From: Diplonema papillatum
Lineage: Eukaryota; Euglenozoa; Diplonemea; Diplonemida; Diplonemidae
NCBI GenBank assembly: GCA_030068145.1
Contig: JAPJBO010000337.1
Span: 124,001 to 188,000, forward strand
DNA: 64,000 nucleotides
Direction of reading: 5' to 3'
The translations under genes were made by a program, and so were the position numbers. Below the pieces are notes generated by a model. That model saw only the letters and a program-made list of their open reading frames with translations. It searched no databases and was not told the origin of the DNA. The first letter of the stretch is position 1, and each line of letters opens with the position of its first letter. Below are positions 10,624 through 23,000 of this stretch, piece after piece.

Positions 10624-10927
10624 TTATGCGAAGGACGAGCGCATGGAAATCGACAGCAAGTGCGGCGACCGCCGCCGGTGCACCGCGTCCGCCGCCGCCT
10701 TCTGCTTGACGTAAGAAATCGCCCGCTCGTACTCTCGCTGCTCGCGCTCGAGGGCCAGCAGCTCGCGCAGGGCGTTGGCTGCAGCGCTCTGCTCCGCCGC
10801 CGTTTCGAGGACGAAGGCCACCTTCTGCTCCCACAGCTCGGCGGCGTACAACGCCGCCGCTGAGGCAAGCACCCCCTCGCAGCTTCTCCTGGCGAGTCCT
10901 TCGAAGTCTACGTTTTGCATACGCCGG
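10624..10927 (-). pseudogene. Second, shortened copy of the terminal exon of the seven-exon gene
   Basis: Encodes 98 aa from MQNVDFEGLARRSCEGVLAS to the end SISMRSSFA, matching the exon at 11083-11572 but lacking about 62 internal residues between SAAANALR and ELLALERE. The same acceptor context (CCCCAG before CCGGCGTATG) is preserved at 10928. The frame is intact, so it could still serve as an alternative last exon; alternatively each copy could be a separate small gene starting at the shared ATG. Confidence 0.6.
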
Positions 10928-11082
10928 CTGGGGGGGAAGAAGCTACCGGGGTTCACCGTTGTGGGTAACGGTAGTGAGGTGGGAAGTCTTGTTTGAGGAT
11001 CGGCTGCTTAGATTCGCTGCTGAACTGCTGCTTGGCACTGCATGTCTGACGGAGCTGGCGGCGTGTGCTGCCCGGACCGCGC

Positions 11083-14000
11083 CTACGCGAAGGACGAGCG
11101 CATGGAAATCGACAGCGAGCGCATCGACGACCGCCGCCGGTGCGCCGCGTCCGCCGCCGCCTTCTGCTTGACGTAAATCGCTCGCTCGTACTCTCGCTGC
11201 TCGCGCTCGAGGGCCAGTAGCTCGCGCTGGGCAGCCTCCAGGGGGTTCTGCACAGACTCGGCGTGCCGCTGGCCGGAGGTCAGCTGCCTCCGGTACGTAT
11301 TCGCCGCGGCCTCCTCCGCTTCGATGCGGGCGGCCAGGCCGGCCACGTCGAGGTTCGTGTGTCCGGACGCCCAGTCCTCGGCGGAGAGAAGCCGGTCCTG
11401 CAGCGTGCCGCGCAGGGCGTCGGCTGCGGCGCTTTGCTCCGCCGCCGTTTCGAGGACGAAGGCCACCTTCTGCTCCCACAGCTCGGCGGCGTACAACGCC
11501 GCCGCTGAGGCGAGCACTCCCTCGCAGCTTCTCCTGGCGAGTTCTTCGAAGTCTACGTTTTGCATACGCCGGCTGGGGAAGAAGCTATCGGATTTCACCG
11601 TCGTGGGTAAGGTAGTGAGATGGGAAGTGTGATTCTCCCTAGTGCTGTGGGCGTCAACAGTTTTGAATGTTGGATCAGGTGGGGTCGCTTTGCATACGCG
11701 GACTGGGGAGGGTAAAACGTTACCAGGTTCACTGTGGTGAGTGAGGTGGGAAGTGATCATCCCTGGTGCTGTGGGCGTCAGGTGCGGTGGTCACAAAATT
11801 ATGGATTTCCATTGGACACGTTTGGATGTCGTTCAACACTGGATGTGGGTAGGCTTGACGCTTGTACGCCCGACTTGTCTACAGGATCGTAGGCACCGGC
11901 CACTCGCTAACAATACTGCGCCAGGCAAAGAAGCTTTGGAGCCGATATGGTACCATCCCGATCGTATCCTCGGCCAAGCACTGAGTCTGTTACTCCTGCA
12001 ACCTGCCGTCAGCATGGCATCATGGCTCTCGTTTTGGCTATCAACCTTGCTCCTCCGTGAACCTCACTCGGGTTGCGTCTTCATCCGCCGCCGCCTCTGG
12101 TGGAACCTTTCGCTGTTCTCCTTGCCCGCAGCTGATCGATCCTGTCGCCAGGCTAAACTGTAAGCAACGCGACTTCACACGGACATTGTTGCGGGGCTTG
12201 ACCACAACAAAACTTGCACCCAAAAGGCTACAGCAGTTCCGAGCCGTCTTGCGGCAAATGAAGACCCAAGGGAAAGGAAACGCGGGTTTGAGCTTTCTGT
12301 TTACCCTCGTTAAGTGTACTCTCTCGGTCGATGGTGGCGACTTGGAAAAGCTCGCCAGACGGTAGTATGAAGTATAAATGGAGCAAGTGTGACTGAATTC
12401 ACAAACTGAAGAGGGGAGAAAGAGAGAGAGAGAGAGAGAGCGAAAGAGCGTGGGGTACCTACTACAATACTGCCCATGCAAGTCAATTGCTCGCAGCTAC
12501 TGGAGGGGACGTACTCAATGGTATGTGCACAACATTGTATTTTATCTGCGCCGTGGGGCAATCCTTTAGCCGCCAGCGCAGTAGGCGGACGAGAAGCGCG
12601 GAACACGCCGCGATGCTTTCTGGCTGGCTAGACTGGAAATGGTGGATGTTCTCGAGAATATCTCGAGAGACCGCGGCCAGTCAATGAATCGCAGAAGCAC
12701 GAGACTCATCAGGTCGCCGGCCATTCGTCGCCGTGCCTATCAACAAGCCGCAGCTGCAGCGTCATGAGTGACACAAACGGAAGAAGCCCGCACAGCAGGG
12801 AGTGGAGACGAGGTGATGCAAAACAAAGAGGAAGCGCGAAGCAACCAACCCGGGCGAGATTCAAGACCAGGCAACCAAGAGAAGGAGGGGGACGCGACCC
12901 AGAGACCCGGGCTAAGTAGGCTGGAACCAGTGAGATGGGCCTTTCTTCGGAGGGGCCCACGCACTCGAATTTCGACCTATATGCCTTGCGAGGCGCTCAG
13001 GTGTGACAGGAAAAGCTCCTTCTTCGTCCTATGTTGCACGGCGAGCGCGAAGAGATGCTGGCACGCGAGCTGTCCTAGTCCGAGATGCTCGCAGTTTCGC
13101 CCGAATGCTGCCTCTTCGAGGTTCTGCTCATCATCTCGATCGCCAGCAGTCTGGCCTCCTCCGCCGCGCCTTGTCCCGGAGCCCTAACTACACCTTGTCC
13201 GGCAGCCAACTACACCTTGTCCGGCACCCAACTACACCTTGTCCGGCACCCAACTACACCTTGTCCGGGAGCCCCAACTACACCTTGTCCGACAAGGTGT
13301 AGCTCGGACAAGGTGTAGACCCGCCAGGTGACGGGCTGTGCAGACGCTGTGACGAGGCGACGGAAGAAACTCTGGGCCACATTTGGTGGCAGTGCCGGGC
13401 GTATGAACGAATCCGAATGCAACAGCAGTATGCCGAAATTGTTGACGCAGATTGCTCGACTTGGCCTCCGTGCCTGCAAGAACACGGGATTCTGCCGAAG
13501 GGAAGTCGGATCAACATCGAAGTGCTGCACACATTCATGGCGGAAGTCAAGCGCGCTGCTTCTTTTCGCGCTCCTTGTCGTGCCCATCAACAAGCTGTAC
13601 GGCACATGTGTGCCTCACGGTGGTTGCACAGAGATATGCCTTGTCTCTCAAGTGTGACAGGAGAAGCTCCTTCGTCGTCCTTGTTGGAGCCCGCGGGAGC
13701 GATGGTTTCGCTTGACTCCGGTGGTAGCTGTGTTCGTTGATATGTTGCACGTCGAGCGCGACGAGATGCTGGCGCGTGAGCTGTCCTTGTCCGAGACGCT
13801 CGCAGTTTCGCCCGAATGCTGCCTCTTCGAGGTTTTGCTCATCATCTCGATCGCCAGCAGCCTGGCCTCCTCCGCCCGCGCCTTGTCCCAAGCGCGCTGC
13901 TTCTTTTCGCGCTCCTTGTCGTGCCCATCAACAAGCTGTACGGCACATGTGTGCCTCACGGTGGTTGCACAGAGATATGCCTTGTCTCTCAAGTGTGACA

Positions 14001-17000
14001 GGAGAAGCTCCTTCGTCGTCCTTGTTGGAGCCCGCGGGAGCGATGGTCTCGCTTGACTCCGGTGGTAGCTGTGTTCGTTGATATGTTGCACGTCGAGCGC
14101 GACGAGATGCTGGCGCGTGAGCTGTCCTTGTCCGAGACGCTCGCAGTTTCGCCCGAATGCTGCCTCTTCGAGGTTTTGCTCATCATCTCGATCGCCAGCA
14201 GCCTGGCCTCCTCCGCCCGCGCCTTGTCCCAAGCGCGCTGCTTCTTTTCGCGCTCCTTCTCACGCTCCTTCTCCGCTTTTTCGGCGCCCCGGCGCAGCTT
14301 CTCGACTTCCCTCGCCCGCTTCTCGGCCTGCTTCCGCTCCCGCTTCTCCGCCTCGCGTTCGCGCTTCTCACCTTCTTTCCGCTCCTTCTCCTTCCGCTCG
14401 TCTTCCTGCTGGGCCGCGGTTTTTTCGCTGTCTTGTCCGACCAGATGGCGGAGGCGTTGACCCCACGTCAGCTTCGACCAAACCTGTTTTTTAAAGTTAG
14501 AGTTCGCTTGAAATTCCGGGGGGTTTAGGGCCTCCGCGCGACCGTTGTTAAATGGGTTATTTTAGAGCAAGAACGCTGAAGTATGGCTAAAGGTAAAGTG
14601 GTGACACCTGAGGGGGGCAATCTCAGGGCCGCCCACGTGATAAAGCCGTTAAGCATCGGGAGCTTTTAAGTACACGGACCACAAGGATCAGCATGCACTG
14701 CCGTTAAGCAGCGGCTGCCGGCTTATCCCGCGACACCGTTTACCGTATTTCTACAAATGTTGGCCCGAAATAAACCTGGCGCCCCCCCCCCCCCAAAAAC
14801 CGGGCAAAACCGCCAGGTTTATTCCCTGGCCAACATTTCTTCCGGCCAACTTTTTAGGGGGGCCAACATTTTAGAAATACGGTATGTGGTGTTGGTACTA
14901 CATTGTAGAAGGAGTAGCGTTGGCACTTTTACTGGTTCGTTCCCTCGTAGCTCGCCGGGAACGGGCACTCCAGTGAAACTGGGTATGTTACCGTTAAAAA
15001 GACTTTCGACATAATAACCTTGTACAGATGAAATGTCGGAATAGTATTTACCCACTAAGATCAGTTCAGAAAAGGGGGCGAGGGTGGGTGGGCAAGCGAG
15101 GGGTGAAGTTGCGATATTTTCGGGAAAGCGGCTGGGGTGTCAACCTTTCACAAGGTAATCGAACATAATCTTTCGACGGAAACAAGTTTATTTTCCAGCC
15201 CCAACAACTACAACAACAACAACTCCAACAAGAACCCGTACACCGCGAGAGTAGGAGAAAGTAGACTTTTCGTTGACCGCCCTGAACCCAAATCCTGGAC
15301 GTGGTTTCAGGTGGTAAATTGACACATTACCATGGCCTACTTGGGCGGTTCTGTTTCCCCACACAGTCCAATCACGGGGAAAGGTTTGTGCCTGTAGTGA
15401 TGTGGTTGACCAGGCCCCCACGAAGCCTCATACACAACACGGAGGATGCAGCTCTGCTCAGGTGTGCACTCAGCCATCACAGGCCATTGGCTGCTAAGCA
15501 CCCCCCGACCGGTCGATTTGCCACTCTTGTGGCCCTCTATTCGGTGGGCGGTGCTGTCAGCACTCCGCGTCGCGTCAAGCACATGATGCTGGCGGTTGGG
15601 GGATCGGCGACGGCGATCGTGAAGGCCCCCCCATGACACCTTGGCATGTGGCTAGTAGTAGTAGTAGTAGTAGTAGTAGTAGAAGTAGTAGTATGTGTCG
15701 TCTGCCGAAGCAGCCGGAGACAGCAGGCGCAGGGGGCAGGTCTTGCTTTACTTTTCTCTTCTTCATGAAGACCCACCCCCGGCATCCCGACTGTCCAATC
15801 ACTGTCGAGAAAGTTTGCGCCTATTGTGATGAGGTGGTTGACCAGGCCCCCACGAAGCCTATTATACACAACACGGCTACAACACGAGGATGCAGCCCTG
15901 CTTAGGTGTGCACTCAGCCATCAGGCCCTTGGCTACTAAGCACCCCCCGACCGGTTGATTTGCCACGTTTGTGGCCTTCTATTTACCGGGCGGTGCTGTC
16001 AGCACCTGTTCCGCGTCGCATCAAGTACATGATGCTGGCGGTTGGGGGATCGGCGACCGCGATTCAATGAAGGTGCGGTCAACAGTGTCGCCACGTGAAG
16101 GCACCCCCATGACACCAATCGGGTACCAAGCATGTGGCTAGAACAGAAGCAAAATAACGCGCTACCTTCACGCCCACCTGCGCGGCCGATTGCCGGCGCT
16201 GGCGGGTGCTGAACCGCTTGACGAGCTCCTCGGCGTTCGGCTGGGCGGGCTGCGGCTGCGAAGGGTCGCCGGCGGTGAGGTTCATGGCGCACTGCGGGGG
16301 CAGCAGCGCGGAGGTCGGCGGCGGCGGAGGCGGCGGCGGCACGGGCAGGGTAATCGGCGTCGGCAGCCTCGCCATCGCCGCCGCCGACGACTGGGCGAGC
16401 ATCGAGCCGGCCGGCGGCGTGGGATCCGCCGCCTCCGCGCCCGCTGGGCGGGGCACCGGGAAGACGAACGAAGACTGCAGCGAAGCGGAGAGAGGTGAAG
16501 AGTGCGAGTCCGAAACGACCGACGTCGCGGCCGACGCCGGCGGCTGCCGGGCCGCGCCCTGGCCGCGGGCCGCCGGGGCCTGCGGCCGCACAGCCGCCTC
16601 CGGCGGCGCGGTTTGGGAGCCTTTGTCCTCCACCGTCGCCGTGCACTTGGACGACATCTCCGGGCGCGGCGGCGAGACCTGCTGCCGCCGCGCGCTGGCT
16701 GCCTCCGACAGCACGAGCTCCCTGTCGCGGCAGGGCCGGCCGCCGTCAGGGGCCGCGGCGTGGGTCGCGTGCTGCTTCAGCAGGGCCCGCATGTCCAGCT
16801 TCGCCGCACGCTCCCTGGACACGATGAACTTGTAGAAGTCGACGGGCTTCGGGGGGTTTCCGTCGGCGCTTTCGGCGAGGATTGACCTGGCGGTGTTTGT
16901 TCGTTTTTTGTGTTCCGACGGCGTACAGATTGGTGTCTTCCGACGTTTTGTGCTTGTGAGGTTCAGCTTTGTGTGTGGTGTGACCGTGGGGGGGGGGGGA

Positions 17001-20000
17001 TTGGGGGGGGAAGCTTTTACGGTATCGGGCTAGACTTTAGCTCATGCTTCAGCCTGCGACCGCACAGCCGCCTCCGGCGGCGCGGTTTGGGAACCTTTGT
17101 CCTCCACCGTCGCCGTGCACTTGGACGACATCTCCGGCCGCGGCGGCGAGACCTGCTGTCGGCCGGCTGCCTCCGACAGCACGGCCGCCGTCAGGCCGCG
17201 GCGTGCTGTGGTCGCGTGCTGCTTCAGCAGGGCCCGCATGTCCAGCATCGCCGCGCGCTCCCTGGACACGATGAACTTGTAGAAGTCGACGGGTTTCGGG
17301 GGGTTTCCGTCGGCGCTTTCGGCGAGGATTGACCTGGCGGTGTTTGTTCGTTTTTTGTGTTCCGACGGCGTACAGATTGGTGTCTTCCGACGTTTTGTGC
17401 TTGTGAGGTTCAGCTTTGTGTGTGGTGTGACCGTGGGGGGGGGGGGATTGGGGGGAGAAGCTTTTACGGTATCGGGCTAGACTTTAGCTCATGCTTCAGC
17501 CTGCGGCCGCACAGCCGCCTCCGGCGGCGCGGTTTGGGAGCCTTTGTCCTCCACCGTCGCCGTGCACTTGGACGACATCTCCGGCCGCGGCGGCGAGACC
17601 TGCTGCCGGCCGGCTGCCTCCGACAGCACGGCCGTCAGGCCGCGGCGTGCTGTGGTCGCGTGCTGCTTCAGCAGGGCCCGCATGTCCAGCATCGCCGCGC
17701 GCTCCCTGGACACGATGAACTTGTAGAAGTCGACGGGCTTCGGGGGGTTTCCGTCGGCGCTTTCGGCGAGGATTGACCTAACGGTCTTCGTTCGTATTTG
17801 TGTTTCCGACGATCCCGCACGGGCGGACGGATTGATCAGAATTCCTAACCCGAAAATGAAACAGGTAATAGTAGTCTTCGGAGACTAGCGTCTTCTACGA
17901 CAAGGAGTGCTACTCGCTGCGAGGGATGAAATTACGGTGGTTTTCTCGGGTTCGCGACGGGGTAGTAACCGTTGTACAAGTGTTAGTTCTCGTCGAAATA
18001 GCATTCATCTTCTGAGATATTTGTCATACGACAAAACAATTCGCGGCGGCTCGCATACCTGGGCATGTTCACCGAACACGTGGTGCAGGCCGTTTCTTCG
18101 AGAACCCACGAGCCTGTCGCGTGCAAGGCGTCGAGTATAGCGGCGAAAATGACGGACTGCATGGTGTGATCGCAGTAGGCATGGGGATATGTCACCCCCC
18201 AGTGGGGGAACGGCGTGGGAGAGAACGAGAGGCTCGGGATCTTCTTGTTCCGGCGCCCGTGCGCGATCGAAGGACAGACGCTCACGATGGCGACGGACAC
18301 GGTCTCGATGGTCTGCTGCTCCATGTTGCCGATGATCTTCAACGACGGCGGGTTGAAGGACATATTGACCACGACGAACTCCTTCTTGATGTTCCCCCGG
18401 GAGGCGTCGGTGGAAGATGTGGTGATTCTATCAACCCCTCCTCCGCTGGCACAATGTTCAGAACACCCAGGTGGCGTTTTAGGTGTCGCTGCTGGAGAGT
18501 AGAACCGTTCAGTCAGGTTGGACATTGGGACTCCCATGGTGTGGTCAGGGGTAGGTGGGAGGGTGCAAGAGTTGTCTTGTTGTGTCGAGTTCAAAAGTCG
18601 GTAGGGCGGAGGACTCTGCCTGCGAACGTGAACCTTGCTGTCCACCGCCACTGCGTGGGAGAGCAGGTGTTCGAATTCAGCCGCGTCGTTCGGATCCGGA
18701 GCGTAGTTTGTTTTCCACCGCATAGCCGACAAACGGTGCACACCCCCCCACTTCTCGTTCAAGAACAACGCCAGTGTGAGGTTGCTGTGCACGGGGAGTG
18801 TCACGCCGCCGGCAGTCGTGTACTGGAGGTTCGCGTTGTAGCCGAGCGCCGCCGCCACCGTCCGCTGGAACGTCGTGAAATCGACGTTCTTCGGGATCCC
18901 GACGACGACTTCGTCGAGCCGCGCGCCGGCCGCCGAAAACGGCTGGAACACGACGCAGATCTGCCGGCCCCGCTCGCAGTCCGCCTGCTCGCGCTCGAGC
19001 TCCGCCAGCCGCGCCGCCGCGCGCCGCTTCTCGACCGTCGCGTACCGCCCCGCATCCGACCAATCCGCGTGGTGGCCGTGCACTCTCACGTCGTCGTCTT
19101 CCCGGTAGCCCTGCGGGGGGTGCCTCGTTGAGGTGGGTCCGTGTCCTTCTTCCGGATTTCGGGACCCATACGGCGCGGGGCGTTCGAACGGGCCCGGCGC
19201 GTATTCATCGCCAGACCCATCGTGCGAAGTACCGCAGGTGGCCCCTCCAGTCGAGCCCGCATGCCCGCCGATCCCACCCCCCCGTGGGCACTGCGTGTGG
19301 CCGTTGGGAGGCTGATTCCCCGCCAGGCTGCCATCCGAGGAGAACTGGGCGGTGTGCCGGTGCACGACGGACGCCGCGCCGCTGCAGGAAGACCCGGAGC
19401 CCGCGTGCGTTAACGGGGGCGACCCTGGAGTCGTCCGGACGGAGCTCACGCTCTGCGCGTGGAGCGTCGGGTCGTGCGGATACAGAGGGGGGGTCGCCTC
19501 CGGCGAGGCCAGCGGCGAGCCGCGGGAGTGGCCGGTGTTGCGGCCCCCCGGCGACGACAGCCGAGACTGCCCTTGCGCCTCGCGGCCCGGGGACTGGTGC
19601 CGGGGCGCCCTTGCGCTGTGCGCGGCCGGCGGCGACGAACACCAGGCATACGGCTGCGGGGGCGGGCCGAGGCTGAGGACAGGAGCCCGCGGGCCAGGCG
19701 CCGCCCGGCCGTAGAAGTCGGACCGGCCGGGCCGCTGGCCCTGCTGTGCGGCCCGGTACGCGTGTGCGGTCGCTTCGCGGTCGTACAGCACGGGGGACGC
19801 GGGGGGGGTCGGGTGCTGCAGCGCGGCTGGGGACGCGATTTCCGGCTCGCAGGCGAGAAGCGCGTGCAACTGGGCCTCGTACTGCGGACGGATCCTGACC
19901 TCCAACTCCGGCAAGTCGTCAGGATCCTGGACTTGCGGCTCCGTGCCGGGACTGTTTGCGCCGTCTCCGGGAGACTGGTCTGGGTTCAACTTCTTGAAAC

Positions 20001-23000
20001 CAGACAGAACGCCGAAGGTCGCGAAGTGTTTGTCCGTCTTCAACACCCGCGACCGCCCGCCGAATTCGTAGGCGAGGAAAAAAGCGCCCTTCGGCAGGCT
20101 CGCCAGCGGCTCGAACGTCTCCTCCACCACCGCCAGCAGCTCGCGCAGCGAGCCGACGGCGACGACGCACGACTCCTCGTCGAAGCTGATCGACACCAAA
20201 AACGGGTCAAACCCGGCGCCCGGCGCGTCCTTCCCCCGCGGCTTCTTGCCCGCCCCCGCGCCCCCCGCAACCCCCCCGCCGCGCGGCCTTGCCGCAGCCG
20301 GATTTCGGCCGTCGCCTCCTCCCACCACCCGGGTCGGGTTGTGGGGCGAGACGCCGGCTGCGGGGCGCGGACTGCCCTCGCCGCCGCGGCGGTCGTCGTC
20401 GGGCGCTGGGGGGGTGTCCCGCGACCGGGGGGGCTGGGGGGCTGGAGGGGTGGTGGTAGTGGTGGCGGTGGTGGCGCTGCGATGAGGAGAGGCGTCGCGT
20501 GCGGGGGAGCCTCCGACTGCCCGGTTGCGGGGCGGCGGGGGCTCGTCGCTGCGGGCCCAGCCCTCCGTGTCTTCGAAGAGAGTGTTCCGCGGGTCGAATC
20601 GGGCGGCGCCGGCGATCGAGAGCGACGACGAGATGACGGTCGTGCTGCTGCACGCGACGTCCTGCGCGTGGTCGAAGGCGCGCCCGCGGCCCAGGGCCCA
20701 CTTGTTTGGGCCGCCCCCGGCGACTCCTGTGTTTGGTTTAGAGTTTACGTTCGCCTGAGACTCCAGGATCTTTTGGACATGGGTTCTTTTAGAGCAAGTA
20801 AGGATCATGTGAGTGTGGGTTGGTTGTTCTCTTTGGTGTACTTTCGTTGGTCCGAGACTGTTTGTGACCGACGCCAAGTACATTCCTGCCAGGGATGTAC
20901 TTGGTGTCGGTGCTGCAATAAGGCGAGGTGTCGTGTGCGGGGGAGCTTCCTACCGTCTGGCTGCGCAGCGGCGGGGCTCGTCGCTGCGGGCCCAGCCCTC
21001 GGTGTTCCGCGGGTCGAACCGGCGCCGGCGATCGAGAGCGACGACGAGATGACGGTCGTGCTGCTGCACGCGACGTCCTGCGCGTGGTCGAAGGCGCGCC
21101 CGCGGCCCAGGGCCCACGTGCGGCCCGCCCCCGGCGACTCCTGCGTTTGGATTAGAGTTACCGTTGGCCGTAGCAGGAACCTGTGTGGACGGGACACACA
21201 GTTGTGGGCGAACTTTCGCAGGAACACACACAGAAAAAATGATGTTCACGCTTGAACAACCTGGGAGAGGCCCCGCAACTGTGTCGAAGACGTACAGTTT
21301 GCCCGTCGGAAGAAAATATTGGCAGCCAAATGTTACTCCTGAGCTTCGCCTGAGATTCCAGGATTTTGGCGTCTCCGGGTGACCGTTGTTAAATGAGCTC
21401 TATTAGAGCAAGTAAGGACCACGTGGGTGGGGGTTGTTTCTTCTCTTTGTTGTACTTTCGTTGGTCCAAGACTGTTTGTTCGACCGACACCAAGTACACT
21501 CCTGCAAGGGACGTAGTCTTGGGCCCGCTCACGTTCTACGTGCTTGCGCTGTTGGCGGTGGTGGTCACTCGGCGATAGAATACGGGCATACCCATTAGAA
21601 GCTCGCCCGCGTCTGAGGGCTTGAGGAGCGCCACCGGGGCGGCTCTCTTGGCGAATTCCATCGCGAGGAACTTCGAATCCTTGCAGTGCACGACGACCGT
21701 CGTGCGGAGGAACTTCGCCGAGTTCGGGTCGTTGAACGGGCCGCCGACGACGAGGGCGGAGTGGAAGATTTGGCTGACCTCGGCCTTCTGGTCTTCGTTC
21801 TCGACTTCCACGTACCACGTTGAAACCTGCACGTCGTCGCAGCTGAGGACCTCCAGCAGGGCTCGGGCGGATGCCTCGCGGAGGACGGCGGCTGAGACGC
21901 CCTTCAGCTTGAGTGTGATGGGGTGGCACAAGCTGCCGACGACGGTCTGCACGTTGTGGTGCCGGCAGAGGGACACGACCAGCCGGTACTGCCCCCGCAG
22001 CCGGGCCCGCAGGGCGAACGAGTCGACCGCTGCGCATTGCGGCTCGGAGAGGTTCCCGAGCGCGATGAACAGGAGCGGGATCGGCGTTCTTCCACAGAGC
22101 TGGTTGTACCTGCCATGATAGATTATTGGGTAAAGTCCCTTGTATGGACGCACCTGACTTTAAAAAAGTCCTTCATACGGACAGCAAACTTTCCGCTTAT
22201 TTTGCTGCAGTCAAGAACCCGCTGGGCGGAATGCACACCGCGGAGTTCAGTCACTCGGAGGCTGGGAGTCATCGACCGGTGTCGTGTGACGCCTTTCAGT
22301 TCCAGCTTTCACTCGCAAACAGGCAGGGGGAAGCTGCACTAACCGAGTGTTGAATCGCACGTACACGTTTCTTCTTCTATCAATTCGAAGATCACCGTCT
22401 CATTTGCCATGTACTTCTGGTATCTCCCGAAGGCTGGTATGTGTTCTGCAGCTGTCCGAAACACTCATCCTCCCAGGTTGTGTTCGCCAGTTTATGGAAA
22501 AGTGGAGGAGTGGTGCTGATTCAAAAAAGACGAGCGCTTTGTTCTGGCTGTGTGGGCCGGTTGGTCGTTTTCCTTGGTTTCGCCCTGGTTCATTTTCTGG
22601 CTAGGAACTCTACCATGCTGGCCACGTCCTGTTTGGCCTTCGAAATACGAAACCGTAGGGCAAGACTCGAGAAGGAGCACCTGTGATGGCAGCATCGTTT
22701 TGGCTGTGCCGGTTGGTCATTTTCCTTGTTTTCACCCATGGATCATTTTCTGGCTAGGAATTCTACTAAGCTGTCTACGTCGTGTTTAGCCTTCGAAATA
22801 CGAACCTGTGGGGCAACTCGCAGATTGTTGGTAATATGAAAACTTGAGAAGGAGCACCTGTGATGGCAGCCGTCGACGAGAAGGTAGCCTTCTTCTGAAA
22901 CGCACAGCGACTCGGCCAAGTATGAGAGCGGCCGCGAGAGCGCTTCCTCCGCGAGAGCTTCGGTTTCGAAGCCGTACTTGCGCGGGCACCGCCGCACGTC

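Larger units (their letters stand above)
13020..14232 (-). repeat. Tandem copies of the exon 6 3' end plus intron
   Basis: Two 341-bp units (about 13550-13890 and 13891-14232) and a third incomplete one (13020-13178 plus the junction at 13546) repeat the end of exon 6 and the start of its intron. Each keeps the donor-like CGAC before GTGCAAC. Unit edges fall in AAGGAGCGCGAAAAGAAGCA. Because 341 is not a multiple of three, adjacent units read in different frames. Confidence 0.85.

Noticed and set aside
12041..12160. Extra exon between exons 6 and 7 (acceptor GCGACAG, donor-like CCCGA/GTGAGG)
   Set aside because: It would not join exon 6 (phase 2) and exon 7 (phase 2) without a stop or phase clash; kept out of the model.
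20935..21227. Separate gene upstream of exon 4
   Set aside because: It is a degraded copy of the exon 4 start, not an independent gene.
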